Assembly: GCA_041396905.1 (NCBI GenBank) | Contig: JAWKXQ010000028.1 | Coordinates: 1 to 23,688 of the forward strand | Length of the DNA stretch: 23,688 bases | Reading direction: 5' to 3' | Source of the DNA: JACXVD01 sp020446665 | GTDB taxonomy: Bacteria > Pseudomonadota > Alphaproteobacteria > Sphingomonadales > Sphingomonadaceae | Shown here: positions 1 through 7,568 of the stretch, in pieces | Position numbering within the stretch: the first letter of the stretch is position 1 | Layout of the letters: each line of letters starts with the position of its first letter | The notes under the pieces: model-generated | Database searches by the model: none | Seen by the model: only the letters and a program-made list of their open reading frames with translations | Told to the model about the DNA's origin: nothing | Position numbers and translations under genes: made by a program

Positions 1-223
1 CATGTTCTGCCTGCGCCTGCATTTCCTGCATCAGCCAGGGACCCTGAATCACGTCACGGAAACCAGGATAATTCTCCACATCGGTGGTGATGGTCAACTG
101 GCCTCCCGGCTGCAGGCCCTGCACAACAATCGGCTCCATTCCGGCGCGCGCGCCATAGATTGCAGCGCTGAGCCCTGCCGGACCAGAGCCAATAATCAGC
201 ATTCGGGTGGTGTGCGTGGTCAT
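1..223 (-). CDS. trxB: Thioredoxin-disulfide reductase, N-terminal part (cut by window edge)
   Basis: The 74 visible residues begin MTTHTTRMLIIGSGPAGLSA and hold the FAD-binding Rossmann motif GSGPAGLSAAIYGARAG (about residues 12-28), followed by GGQLTITTDVENYPGF (about 43-58), a hallmark of thioredoxin reductase. TrxB passes electrons from NADPH through FAD and a CxxC pair to thioredoxin in the cytoplasm; the CxxC and the NADPH domain lie outside the window. The ATG at 223 is preceded by AGGAA at a suitable distance. The gene sits 43 nt downstream of the phosphatase gene on the same strand and may be cotranscribed with it. The family is clear; only the remainder of the protein is unseen. Confidence 0.93.
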   Translation of the reverse strand, partial: MTTHTTRMLIIGSGPAGLSAAIYGARAGMEPIVVQGLQPGGQLTITTDVENYPGFRDVIQGPWLMQEMQAQAEH

Positions 224-266
224 GTTCTGTCTTTCCTGGCGGCAGGTTTGGATATGCGGCCCATAT

Positions 267-1046
267 CTATATGAGCAAGGCGTTGCGCAAGGCCTCTCGC
301 TTCACGCTGTCCACACCCAGCATGTCTTCGAGATAGGCGTCGATACTGCCGTGTTCGTCGGCAATCCGTTCGAAGGCTGCAAGGAGAAATGCCTCATCCG
401 TGCCCAGCAGCACCTTCAACGCCTCACCCCTGGCATTGCCTGGACGCTTCGCGAACAGCCGCGCTGATTGGCGCGCGAGGACATCGCTGTTCTCATTGGC
501 GAGATTGGTCAGCAAGTAATCGGCCATCGCATCGTCGGGATGGACGCCCAGCGCATGATGGAGCAACGCCACCGCGACGCCGGTCCGGTCCTTACCGGCG
601 AAGCAATGGACAAGACTGGTCCCCTTCCCCTCTGACAGCGCGGTGAAATAGTCGCGAAAAATTGCCAGCATCGGCGGGTTATAGGGCATGCGACGATAGA
701 GCTTTACCATGCGCAAATGCGCCTGTTCCGGCGTTGGTTCTCCCTGCTCCGCCTCTTCATGCGGTGCTCGATTGGTCGTCTCGCCATCATAGAAGACGAC
801 TTGCGCGGCAAAGCCCTCTGGCCGACGGCAAGGGAAACCATTGCGCTCGCTGGATCCGCGCAAGTCAACGATGTTCGCGAAGTCAATTTCCGCCAACACC
901 GCAAGATCCGCATCGGTCGCTTCATGATGCTGCCCCGAACGCCAGAGGACCACGCTCCGCACCCGCCCGCCATCCACGGTCGCATAACCACCATAGTCGC
1001 GGAAATTATGGATTCCTTCGAGAGGGAGCAGTCTGTCCTTGGTCAT
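267..1046 (-). CDS. Tyrosine/dual-specificity protein phosphatase family protein
   Basis: This 259-residue protein carries the cysteine phosphatase P-loop HCFAGKDRTGVA (nucleophile Cys148, Arg154), of the HCxxGKDRTG form seen in bacterial Y_phosphatase3 proteins. The N-terminus LEGIHNFRDYGGY, followed by LWRSGQ and IVDLRG, also fits that family; the general acid should lie in this region. The likely role is hydrolysis of phosphotyrosine or another phosphoester in the cytoplasm; the substrate is unknown and phosphoinositide or nucleotide substrates are possible. I chose the ATG at 1046 because the upstream GTG at 1112 adds 22 residues unlike the family, although neither start has a strong ribosome-binding site. 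It is the first gene of a possible pair with trxB. Confidence 0.85.
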   Translation of the reverse strand: MTKDRLLPLEGIHNFRDYGGYATVDGGRVRSVVLWRSGQHHEATDADLAVLAEIDFANIVDLRGSSERNGFPCRRPEGFAAQVVFYDGETTNRAPHEEAEQGEPTPEQAHLRMVKLYRRMPYNPPMLAIFRDYFTALSEGKGTSLVHCFAGKDRTGVAVALLHHALGVHPDDAMADYLLTNLANENSDVLARQSARLFAKRPGNARGEALKVLLGTDEAFLLAAFERIADEHGSIDAYLEDMLGVDSVKREALRNALLI

Positions 1047-1196
1047 GGCAAGGCGGTGCCAAGCCGGAACGCAGTTGGCAAGCAAGCAAACCGGCGATCC
1101 ACGGGTTTTCACGGAGCCGGTGAGTGACGCGACGCCAACCGTGTTTGCTTACACCCTGCCAACCATGATGGAAGAATACTCGGGAACCAGACAGCC

Positions 1197-1595
1197 ATGG
1201 CCTATATACTGATCGTCGATGAGGATTACCTATCTGCGGAAATCGCCAGTGATGCGCTGGTGCAGGCTGGCCATTCATGCGGCTCCGTGCACGATGTGCA
1301 AAGCGCGCGCAGCCTCTTGTCACACAAGCAACCTGACCTGCTGCTCCTTTCTGCGTCACTGCCGGCCGGATCGAGCGCTGCGCTGATGCGGGAATTGCGC
1401 CTGTCCGACGAATATCACCAGCTACCCATTATCTTGCTCGGCCTGCAAAGCGCGATGCTGCCTTCTGCGCAGGAGGTTTTACCCAAACCCACCATGCCTG
1501 CGGTGCTGGTCGGGCGGGTCGATGCGATATTGCAGGCGACGGGTAGCCGGGCACATTACTGGCACTCAACCCACGGGTCAGCAAAGCGAGCCTGA
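1197..1595 (+). CDS. Stand-alone receiver-like protein without the phospho-acceptor Asp
   Basis: The 132-residue protein has the fold signature of a CheY-type receiver: hydrophobic strand 1 and acidic cluster ILIVDED (Asp8, Glu9, Asp10), strand 3 as PDLLLLSASLP, strand 4 as PIILLG and the conserved Lys97-Pro98 in VLPKP. The phospho-acceptor Asp expected in strand 3 is Ser52, and the switch Thr/Ser after strand 4 is Gly82. The acidic pocket and Lys are therefore kept while the acceptor and switch residues are lost, so ordinary Asp phosphorylation is not expected. There is no output domain. A role as a phosphorylation-independent adaptor is inference. No histidine kinase is adjacent, and the next feature downstream is the inverted-repeat element. 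Confidence 0.75.
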   Translation: MAYILIVDEDYLSAEIASDALVQAGHSCGSVHDVQSARSLLSHKQPDLLLLSASLPAGSSAALMRELRLSDEYHQLPIILLGLQSAMLPSAQEVLPKPTMPAVLVGRVDAILQATGSRAHYWHSTHGSAKRA

Positions 1596-1599
1596 ACTA

Positions 1600-1630
1600 G
1601 GGTGCGGACTCATAAATCTCGCTGTCGAGG
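1600..1630 (+). repeat. Left terminal inverted repeat of the 276-bp element
   Basis: It pairs with 1845-1875 at 27 of 31 positions. It begins GGGTGCGGACTCATAAATC and starts 4 nt after the stop codon of the receiver-like gene. Confidence 0.75.
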
Positions 1631-1839
1631 CACCGGAATGACGAACATGACGGACGAAAACATGCGCCGGGAAGGCTGGATGCCTTTCCAAGCGTGTTTT
1701 TGGTCGAGATGGAAGTCATTCCGGCGTCCCGGAGGGATTTGACCAAAATGGCCCAGTGCCCAAATTCCGATTGGGAATACCGGACTGGCTGAAAGATGGA
1801 CATAATTCCTGCACCTCTCCTGCACTGAGCCATTTTGCC

Positions 1840-3258
1840 TCAAACCTCGAAAGCGTGATTTATGGGTCCGCACTCTACTGGCTGGCGAGATCGCGGCAGA
1901 AATTCTCTGTCCAGGCTTTGTACATTCGTCCAGTTACGCTCGCTCACGATCAGCTTTCCCCACCGTGCCTTGCGTTCGGCCAACGGCATGTCGAGTGCGG
2001 ACTTGATCGCGTGGCTCAGATCATCGGGGCTATGCGGATTGACCAGTACGGCGTCCTCTAATTGCTGCGCTGCCCCGGCAAAGCGGGACAGGATCAAGAC
2101 CCCCGGATCAGCAGGGTCCTGCGCCGCAACATATTCCTTGGCTACCAGGTTCATCCCGTCACGCAGCGGCGTCACCAGCCCGATTTTGCAGCCACGATAG
2201 AATCCGCATAGTTCGGCCAGCGAGTGCCCCTTGTTGACATAGCGGATCGGAACGAGATCAACCTCCGACCGTGCCCCATTGATCTGCCCGGTTTTCTGCT
2301 CAAGCAGCGCGCGGATGTTCTGATAGGATTCCACATCCTCGCGGCTGGGCGGCGCGATCTGGATGTAGACCAGGTCGCGCACACGATCCGGATATTGGTC
2401 AAAAAAGCGCCCGATCCCGTCAATCCGCTCTGGCAGACCCTTGGTGTAGTCCAGCCGATCCACCCCCAGCATCGCGGTCCGATCCCGCGTGCTGACAAGG
2501 ATGCGTTGTTCCGCCTGCTTTGCTTCCTCGGTTGCCGCTTCAGCCGACAGGTGATCGAAATCGATCCCGATAGGATAAGCGCGGGCAATGACTGTCCGCC
2601 CTTCAAAATCGATCGTACCGGTTTGCTCATCCACCTGCGCGCCCAACTCCTTGCGGCAATAGTGGAGAAAGCTCTCCAGCCACTCGGTCGTCTGGAAGCC
2701 GAGAAGATCATAAGCCAGCATCGTGCGCACCAGCCGTTCGTGATAGGGCAGCGACACGAATAGCCGGGTCGGCGGCCAGGGGATGTGCAGGAAGAATCCG
2801 ATCCGGTTCTTCAGACCGTGCGCACGCAGCCGCTCACCCAGCGGGATCAAATGGTAATCATGCACCCAGACCATGTCTGAAGGTTCGATCAGCGGCGCAA
2901 CACTATCTGCAAAACGCTGGTTCACCCGTTCATAACCGCGCCCGAATTCGCGCTCATATTCGGTCAGGTCGATGCGGTAATGGAACAGCGGCCACAAGGT
3001 GGAGTTGGCGTATCCGTTGTAATATTCGTCGACGTCCTGCTGTTCCAGATCGATGGTCGCCGTTGTCACGCCATCATGGCGCTGCATGTTGATATTGCCG
3101 GTGAATTCGTCGATTTCCTGCCCCGACCAGCCGAACCATGTGCCACCATTCTTCTTCAGCGCGGCATTCAGTGCCCCGGCCAGACCTCCCTGCGCCCCGG
3201 CCGCCCCGCGTGCCTTGGGAACGGCGACGCGGTTCGATATGACCACCAGCCGGCTCAT
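1840..3258 (-). CDS. otsA: Alpha,alpha-trehalose-phosphate synthase (UDP-forming), altered C-terminus
   Basis: This GT20 glycosyltransferase makes trehalose-6-phosphate from UDP-glucose and glucose-6-phosphate in the cytoplasm. Visible are MSRLVVISNRVAVP, the glycine loop GGLAGAL, VWVHDYHLIPLG, IGFFLHIPWPP, LGVDRLDYTKGLPERI and DGMNLVAKEYVA, all OtsA hallmarks. The length of 472 aa is usual. The ATG at 3258 has GGAG 9 nt upstream and overlaps the GH15 stop as ATGA. The C-terminus looks damaged: from about 1914 another frame reads NVQSWTENFCRDLASQ and stops at 1875-1877, a better match to OtsA tails, whereas this frame runs on and takes its last 11 residues (ECGPINHAFEV) from the inverted-repeat element. 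The catalytic core is intact, so the protein is probably active. Confidence 0.93.
   Translation of the reverse strand: MSRLVVISNRVAVPKARGAAGAQGGLAGALNAALKKNGGTWFGWSGQEIDEFTGNINMQRHDGVTTATIDLEQQDVDEYYNGYANSTLWPLFHYRIDLTEYEREFGRGYERVNQRFADSVAPLIEPSDMVWVHDYHLIPLGERLRAHGLKNRIGFFLHIPWPPTRLFVSLPYHERLVRTMLAYDLLGFQTTEWLESFLHYCRKELGAQVDEQTGTIDFEGRTVIARAYPIGIDFDHLSAEAATEEAKQAEQRILVSTRDRTAMLGVDRLDYTKGLPERIDGIGRFFDQYPDRVRDLVYIQIAPPSREDVESYQNIRALLEQKTGQINGARSEVDLVPIRYVNKGHSLAELCGFYRGCKIGLVTPLRDGMNLVAKEYVAAQDPADPGVLILSRFAGAAQQLEDAVLVNPHSPDDLSHAIKSALDMPLAERKARWGKLIVSERNWTNVQSLDREFLPRSRQPVECGPINHAFEV
1845..1875 (-). repeat. Right terminal inverted repeat of the 276-bp element
   Basis: Read on the minus strand it begins GAGTGCGGACCCATAAATC, the inverse of the left end. 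The last codons of the otsA reading frame as it stands lie in this repeat. Confidence 0.75.
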
Positions 3259-5054
3259 CGTATATCGCTCCAGCTTTTCGACAGCAGTCCCGCGCAATTG
3301 ATGACGCCAACCAGCGAATAGGTCTGCGGGAAATTGCCCCAAAGTTCGCCGGTCTCGAAATCGAGATCTTCGCTCAGCAGGCCGGATTCTGTCATGTGGC
3401 TGAGCATGGCTTCGAACAAGGTCCGCGCTTCAGCGGCGCGGCCAACCAGCACCAGGGCTTCAATCAGCCAGAATGTGCAGACATTGAAGGCTGTTTCCGG
3501 CAAACCAAAATCATCTTCCGAGGCATAGCGCAGCATATGCTCACCCCGGCGCAATTCCTTTTCCACCGCAGCAAAGGTGGACAGGAAACGCGGATCGTCA
3601 GGCTTGAGGAACCGCAATTCGACCATTTGCAGCAGACTGGCATCGAGGTAATCGCTTTCAAAGCTGGCCCCGTAATGCCCGCCTTCACCACCATTCTCGA
3701 CCCAGGCTTCCTGCTGGACCCGCCGGTGAATGGCATCAGCCCGTTCGCGCCATAGCGCGGCACGATCATCCTTGCCGATATGCGCCGCGACATTGGCCAG
3801 TCGATCACAGGCGGCCCAGCTCATCACCGCGGAATAGGTATGGACTTCCTGCCGGGTGCGGAATTCCCACAGGCCGGCGTCGGGCTGGTCGTGCATTTTC
3901 CATGCGGTCTCGCCGACCTGTTCGAGATTTTCGAAATCCCGTTCATCCGCCATCCGCAACAGGCGGTGATCGAGGAAGCCCTGCGCTGTTGGAAGCACGA
4001 TCTGGCCATAGGCATCATGTTGGACTTGCAAATATGCCGCATTGCCGCGCCGTACCGGGCCCATCCCACGATAGCCAGCGAGATAGGCTGCCGTGGTCTC
4101 GTCCAGCTCGCTTTCACCCATGACCGAATAGAGAGGTTGGACTTGCCCGCCCTTCGCAGCATCCACGATATTGCGCAGATAGCCGAGATATTTCTCCAGC
4201 ACATCCAGCGCGCCAAGCCGGTTGAGTGCCTGCACCGTGTAATAGGAATCTCGGATCCAGCAGTAGCGATAATCCCAGTTACGCTCCGAATTGGCGGCTT
4301 CAGGGATGGACGTGGTCAGCGCGGCGACAATCGCCCCTGTTTCCTCATGCTGGCACAATTTGAGCGTGATGGCGCAACGGATGACCTCGTCTTGCCATTC
4401 GAACGGTGTCGCCAGCCCGCGGACCCAAAGCTGCCAATATTGCCGCGTGCTTTGCTCCATCCGGCGAATTTCCTCGCGCAGATTGCCCGTAAAGGGCTCG
4501 TCCGGGCCGAGGAAAAAATGCGTGTCTTGCTCGATCCGGAAGCTACGCCCTTCCTGGATATAGCCCACCGGCGCATCGGTGGAGAGGCGCAACGCCTGCG
4601 GCCCGACGAGATAGCGGATATGGTTCGTGCCATTGGTCGTCTCTGCCAGGCCTGTCCCATAGTTCTTCATGGGGCGCAGCACGACCTTGACCCGCGGATT
4701 GCCGGAAATGGGCCGCACGATCCGGGCGAAGGCTACCGGGCGATACATCCGGCCCGACCGTTCGAAACGCGGGCAGAAATCGAGCACTTCCAACGCGCTG
4801 CCGTCACTGGCCTCCAGCGTCGTAAGCAGGATCGGCGTGTTGCGGATATATTCCTGCTTTGCGCTTACCTGCCCCTCCAGCTCGAACCGCCAGACCCCGG
4901 CATCCTGTTGGTCGCCGTTGAGCAAGGCGCAGAAGACCGGATCACCATCCACACGCGGCACACAGCCCCAGACGATTGCCCCTTGCTGGTCGATCAGGCC
5001 GCTGACCTGACAATTACCGACAGGCCAGAGTTCAAGGGATGCTTGCTGTGTCAA
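3255..5054 (-). CDS. Glycoside hydrolase family 15 protein (glucoamylase/trehalase type)
   Basis: The 599-residue protein has an N-terminal beta-rich domain of the bacterial GH15 type (about 1-215, starting LELWPVGNCQVSGLID) and an (alpha/alpha)6 catalytic domain. Motifs include NWDYRYCWIRDSYYTVQAL (about 259-277), PDAGLWEFR with probable catalytic acid Glu397, and near the end LLSEDLDFETGELWGNFPQ, which holds the probable base. No signal peptide is seen, so it should be cytoplasmic. It starts with TTG at 5054: GGAG lies 8 nt upstream and the TTG overlaps the otsB stop as TTGA. Its stop overlaps the otsA start. Lying between otsB and otsA it probably acts on trehalose or a related alpha-glucoside; GH15 trehalases are known, but the substrate cannot be read here. 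Confidence 0.88.
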   Translation of the reverse strand: MTQQASLELWPVGNCQVSGLIDQQGAIVWGCVPRVDGDPVFCALLNGDQQDAGVWRFELEGQVSAKQEYIRNTPILLTTLEASDGSALEVLDFCPRFERSGRMYRPVAFARIVRPISGNPRVKVVLRPMKNYGTGLAETTNGTNHIRYLVGPQALRLSTDAPVGYIQEGRSFRIEQDTHFFLGPDEPFTGNLREEIRRMEQSTRQYWQLWVRGLATPFEWQDEVIRCAITLKLCQHEETGAIVAALTTSIPEAANSERNWDYRYCWIRDSYYTVQALNRLGALDVLEKYLGYLRNIVDAAKGGQVQPLYSVMGESELDETTAAYLAGYRGMGPVRRGNAAYLQVQHDAYGQIVLPTAQGFLDHRLLRMADERDFENLEQVGETAWKMHDQPDAGLWEFRTRQEVHTYSAVMSWAACDRLANVAAHIGKDDRAALWRERADAIHRRVQQEAWVENGGEGGHYGASFESDYLDASLLQMVELRFLKPDDPRFLSTFAAVEKELRRGEHMLRYASEDDFGLPETAFNVCTFWLIEALVLVGRAAEARTLFEAMLSHMTESGLLSEDLDFETGELWGNFPQTYSLVGVINCAGLLSKSWSDIR

Positions 5055-5800
5055 AAATCTAGCTCCAGCCAGGAATGGACGGCGGAAATGTCAGCCAGGT
5101 GGAATTGGGCATTGTCACTCACCCGCTCTCCCACCGCGATGCCGAAGCCGCCAAATTCGCTGGCAGCACGGAACCCGTCTTCATCTGTCACATCATCGCC
5201 AATGAAGATCGGGCGGGCCCCGATGAACGGTTCAGCCGCCATGAAGGTAGCCACAGCGCCTGCCTTGCCATCACCACGCGGCACCAGTTCGACGACGCAT
5301 TTGCCCGCCTTGGTGGCAAGGCCATATTGCTCCGCCAGCAGACCAGCAAAGCGCGAAACCGCCCGCTCGAACTGCAAATTATCCCGATAATGCAAGGCCG
5401 CCCCGTGCGGCTTGCGCTCCAACAGCAGGCCGTGGCGCTGCGCAAATTCGGTGAGGTCGCGCATGACAAATTGAGTCAATGGCTCCGGTTCATCACCAAT
5501 CACCGATCCATCGGCAGAGACACGCATATCCCCATGAGAGCCTGCGCGTGCCATCCCGGATAAATCGAGGTGCTGACCAAGGTCATCCAGCGAACGCCCG
5601 CTGACGATGGCAAGGCGCCCGTCCAGCCGGGCAGACAATGACCGCAAGGAACCGCACATGCCCGCAGGTACTTTGATCGCGTCAGGCCGGGGCGCTATGT
5701 CCACCAGTGTTCCATCGAAATCGAGGAACAGGGCGACCTCCTTCTCTTCGCATAGCGATGCAAGGCTGGGAGGTGGTGCGAGGATGGTCGGATGCGACAT
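5051..5800 (-). CDS. otsB: Trehalose-6-phosphate phosphatase
   Basis: This 249-residue HAD-superfamily phosphatase removes phosphate from trehalose-6-phosphate. The nucleophile motif is LFLDFDGTLV (Asp27, Asp29); motif II is IVSGRSLDDL and motif IV is FIGDDVTDEDGF, typical of OtsB. It is the first gene of the operon otsB-GH15-otsA. The ATG at 5800 has no strong Shine-Dalgarno sequence, but the start gives normal spacing to the DxD motif. The 134 bases between this start and the divergent acyltransferase remnant should hold the operon promoter; I could not identify a convincing one. Confidence 0.93.
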   Translation of the reverse strand: MSHPTILAPPPSLASLCEEKEVALFLDFDGTLVDIAPRPDAIKVPAGMCGSLRSLSARLDGRLAIVSGRSLDDLGQHLDLSGMARAGSHGDMRVSADGSVIGDEPEPLTQFVMRDLTEFAQRHGLLLERKPHGAALHYRDNLQFERAVSRFAGLLAEQYGLATKAGKCVVELVPRGDGKAGAVATFMAAEPFIGARPIFIGDDVTDEDGFRAASEFGGFGIAVGERVSDNAQFHLADISAVHSWLELDF

Positions 5801-5934
5801 CAGGGCAAAGCATAGTCATCACAGGCCGGAGGTAAATGACCAATTTGCCGCAGCGCAGCATTCTGGACAGGGTTGCTTGACACATGGGCGCAAGACCTCT
5901 CGATGAGCAGACCCTGAAACAAGAGGTTGTGGCG

Positions 5935-6621
5935 ATGCATTGCTGGCGGGAAATTGATGGCCTGCGCGCCGTCGCGGTCCTGCCTGTGGTGCTGTTCCAT
6001 ACCGGCTATGTGACTTTCTCCGGCGGCTTTGTCGGTGTGGACATCCTCTTTGTCATTTCCAGCTACCTGATCACGGATATCCTGCTGGAAGACGTGGCAC
6101 AGGATCGCTTCTCCCTGTTGCGCTTTTATGAACGCCGGATCCGCAGGATCTTGCCAGCATTACTGACTGTGACAGCCGCAGCAATGGCGCTCGGCTGGTG
6201 GCGCATGACACCAGACGAATTTGCCGATCTATCCCGCAGCGCGCTTGCCGTGCTGGGCTTTGTTTCCAACATCTATTTCTGGTCACAGGCCGGCTATTTC
6301 GACGCGCCGAACGAGTTGCGCCCCCTGTTGCACACATGGAGCCTGGGCATCGAAGGACAGTTTTAGCTGTTCTTCCCGATCCTGCTCGCCGCCCTATGGC
6401 GCTATGCCCGCCATGCGATAATTCCTGCACTTTGCATTCTTGCCTTGGCAAGCTTCGCGGCAGCCCGGCATTGCTTTTCAATGTCAGGCAAATTCGAGAA
6501 ATATTATTCCGATTATGGCCACTACTCGCTGGCCGGAGCCCGCTTTTTCGCGAAACGCATGGATGATATTGGCTGGCTCGCGCCACTCAGGCTCGACCAA
6601 TGGAGAGGCGAAAAAGACTAG
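5935..6621 (+). pseudogene. Acyltransferase-3 (OafA-like) gene remnant: in-frame TAG and large internal deletion
   Basis: The frame opens MHCWREIDGLRAVAVLPVV with FHTGY and GGFVGVDILFVISSYLI, the start of acyltransferase-3 membrane O-acyltransferases that modify surface polysaccharides. At 6364-6366 a TAG replaces the Tyr expected in the EGQFYLFFP motif. The frame then continues LFFPILLAALWRYARHAI and, after about residue 183, jumps to YYSDYGHYSLAGARF and AKRMDDIGWLAPL, which look like the extreme C-terminus of the SGNH domain in long OafA proteins. Those usually exceed 600 residues; here only about 228 codons remain, still in one frame. A large in-frame deletion plus a nonsense mutation is the simplest reading. 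AGAGG precedes the ATG at 5935. Confidence 0.85.
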
Positions 6622-6644
6622 GGACCTGACCCTAAGCCGCAGCC

Positions 6645-7550
6645 CTAACCCTTGCCCTTGGTCTTGGTCTTTCCATCTTGCGCATTGGTGACAATGAAGT
6701 CGATGATTTGCCCGGCAATATCCTTGCCCGTGGCATTTTCGATCCCTTCAAGGCCGGGGGAGCTGTTTACTTCCATAATCACCGGACCATGATTGCTGCG
6801 CAGCATGTCCACCCCGCACACATTCAGCCCCGTTCGCTTGGCCGCACTGACAGCGGTAGCCCGTTCTGCCGGTGTAATTTTGGCCAGCTTGGCACTGCCG
6901 CCGCGATGGAGGTTACTACGGAAGTCATCCGCCGCACCGGTTCGCTGCATCGCCGCCACAACCTTGCCGCCGATCACCAGCGCGCGAATATCGGTCCCGC
7001 CCGCTTCCTTGATGAATTCCTGCACCAGAATGTTCACATTGGCCCCGCGAAACGCCTCGATCACAGATTTGGCGCTGCTCATCGTTTCCGCAAGCACCAC
7101 GCCGATGCCCTGCGTGCCTTCCAGCAGCTTGATCACCACTGGCGGCCCTTTGACCGCTCTGATGATTTCCTCGGCCTGTTTGGGATCATTGGCATAGGCG
7201 GTGAGCGGCAGGCCCAGCCCATGCTTGGCGAGGATCTGCATGCTCCGCAATTTGTCCCGGCTGCGGCCGATCGCCACGCTTTCATTCAGCGGCCAGCAGC
7301 CGCGCATTTCAAACTGGCGCAGGATGGCGAGGCCATAATTGGTGATTGACGCGCCGATACGCGGGATCACCGCATCATACCCCTCTGCCGGTTCGCCATT
7401 ATAGAAGACTTGCGGCCGGTGGCTGGCAATATGCACGGTGCAGCGCAGCGTGTTGAGAATATCCAGACTATGTCCGCGCTCCTCCGCTGCCTGTTTTAGG
7501 CGCTGATGCGAATAAAGATCGGGATTGCGGGCAAGCATCGCAATTTTCAT
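6645..7550 (-). CDS. rimK: Ribosomal protein S6 glutamate ligase family (ATP-grasp)
   Basis: The 301-residue ATP-grasp ligase starts MKIAMLARNPDLYSHQRL, a typical RimK start, and shows VVIKLLEGTQGIGV (nucleotide-binding loop), FIKEAGGTDIRALVIG and IMEVNSSPGLEGIE with the Mg-binding Glu and Asn. RimK adds glutamates to the C-terminus of ribosomal protein S6. The C-terminus here is Lys-rich (KTKTKGKG). AAGGAA precedes the ATG by about 8 nt. The gene is 18 nt downstream of the retropepsin-like rimB, the partner arrangement known from the Pseudomonas rimABK operon. It converges with the acyltransferase remnant, with 23 nt between them. Confidence 0.93.
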   Translation of the reverse strand: MKIAMLARNPDLYSHQRLKQAAEERGHSLDILNTLRCTVHIASHRPQVFYNGEPAEGYDAVIPRIGASITNYGLAILRQFEMRGCWPLNESVAIGRSRDKLRSMQILAKHGLGLPLTAYANDPKQAEEIIRAVKGPPVVIKLLEGTQGIGVVLAETMSSAKSVIEAFRGANVNILVQEFIKEAGGTDIRALVIGGKVVAAMQRTGAADDFRSNLHRGGSAKLAKITPAERATAVSAAKRTGLNVCGVDMLRSNHGPVIMEVNSSPGLEGIENATGKDIAGQIIDFIVTNAQDGKTKTKGKG

Positions 7551-7568
7551 CGCGCCATTTCCTTGGTT

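Larger units (their letters stand above)
1600..1875. mobile_element. MITE-like element, 276 bp, with terminal inverted repeats and TA flanks
   Basis: Bases 1600-1630 and the reverse complement of 1845-1875 match at 27 of 31 positions, sharing the core GTGCGGAC-CATAAATC. TA lies directly outside both ends (1598-1599 and 1876-1877), consistent with a 2-bp target duplication. No transposase motif is readable in any frame. Inside are further nested inverted repeats: 1633-1642 with 1715-1724 (10 bp) and 1698-1705 with 1741-1748 (8 bp). Short length, no coding capacity and TA flanks suggest a non-autonomous element moved in trans by an IS5- or IS630-like transposase; the family assignment is inference. 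It sits at the stop codon of otsA. Confidence 0.72.

Noticed and set aside
1597..1873. Two minus-strand open frames (78 and 87 codons) inside the inverted-repeat element
   Set aside because: They have no transposase motif, no Shine-Dalgarno sequence and low-complexity composition; the element looks non-coding.
3780..5390. 536-codon open frame on the plus strand opposite the GH15 and otsB genes
   Set aside because: It lies wholly antisense to two clearly recognised genes, has no recognisable domain and reflects GC-rich codon bias.
5877..5906. TTGACA box upstream of the acyltransferase remnant
   Set aside because: No acceptable -10 box lies at 16-18 bp spacing, and the downstream gene is broken.
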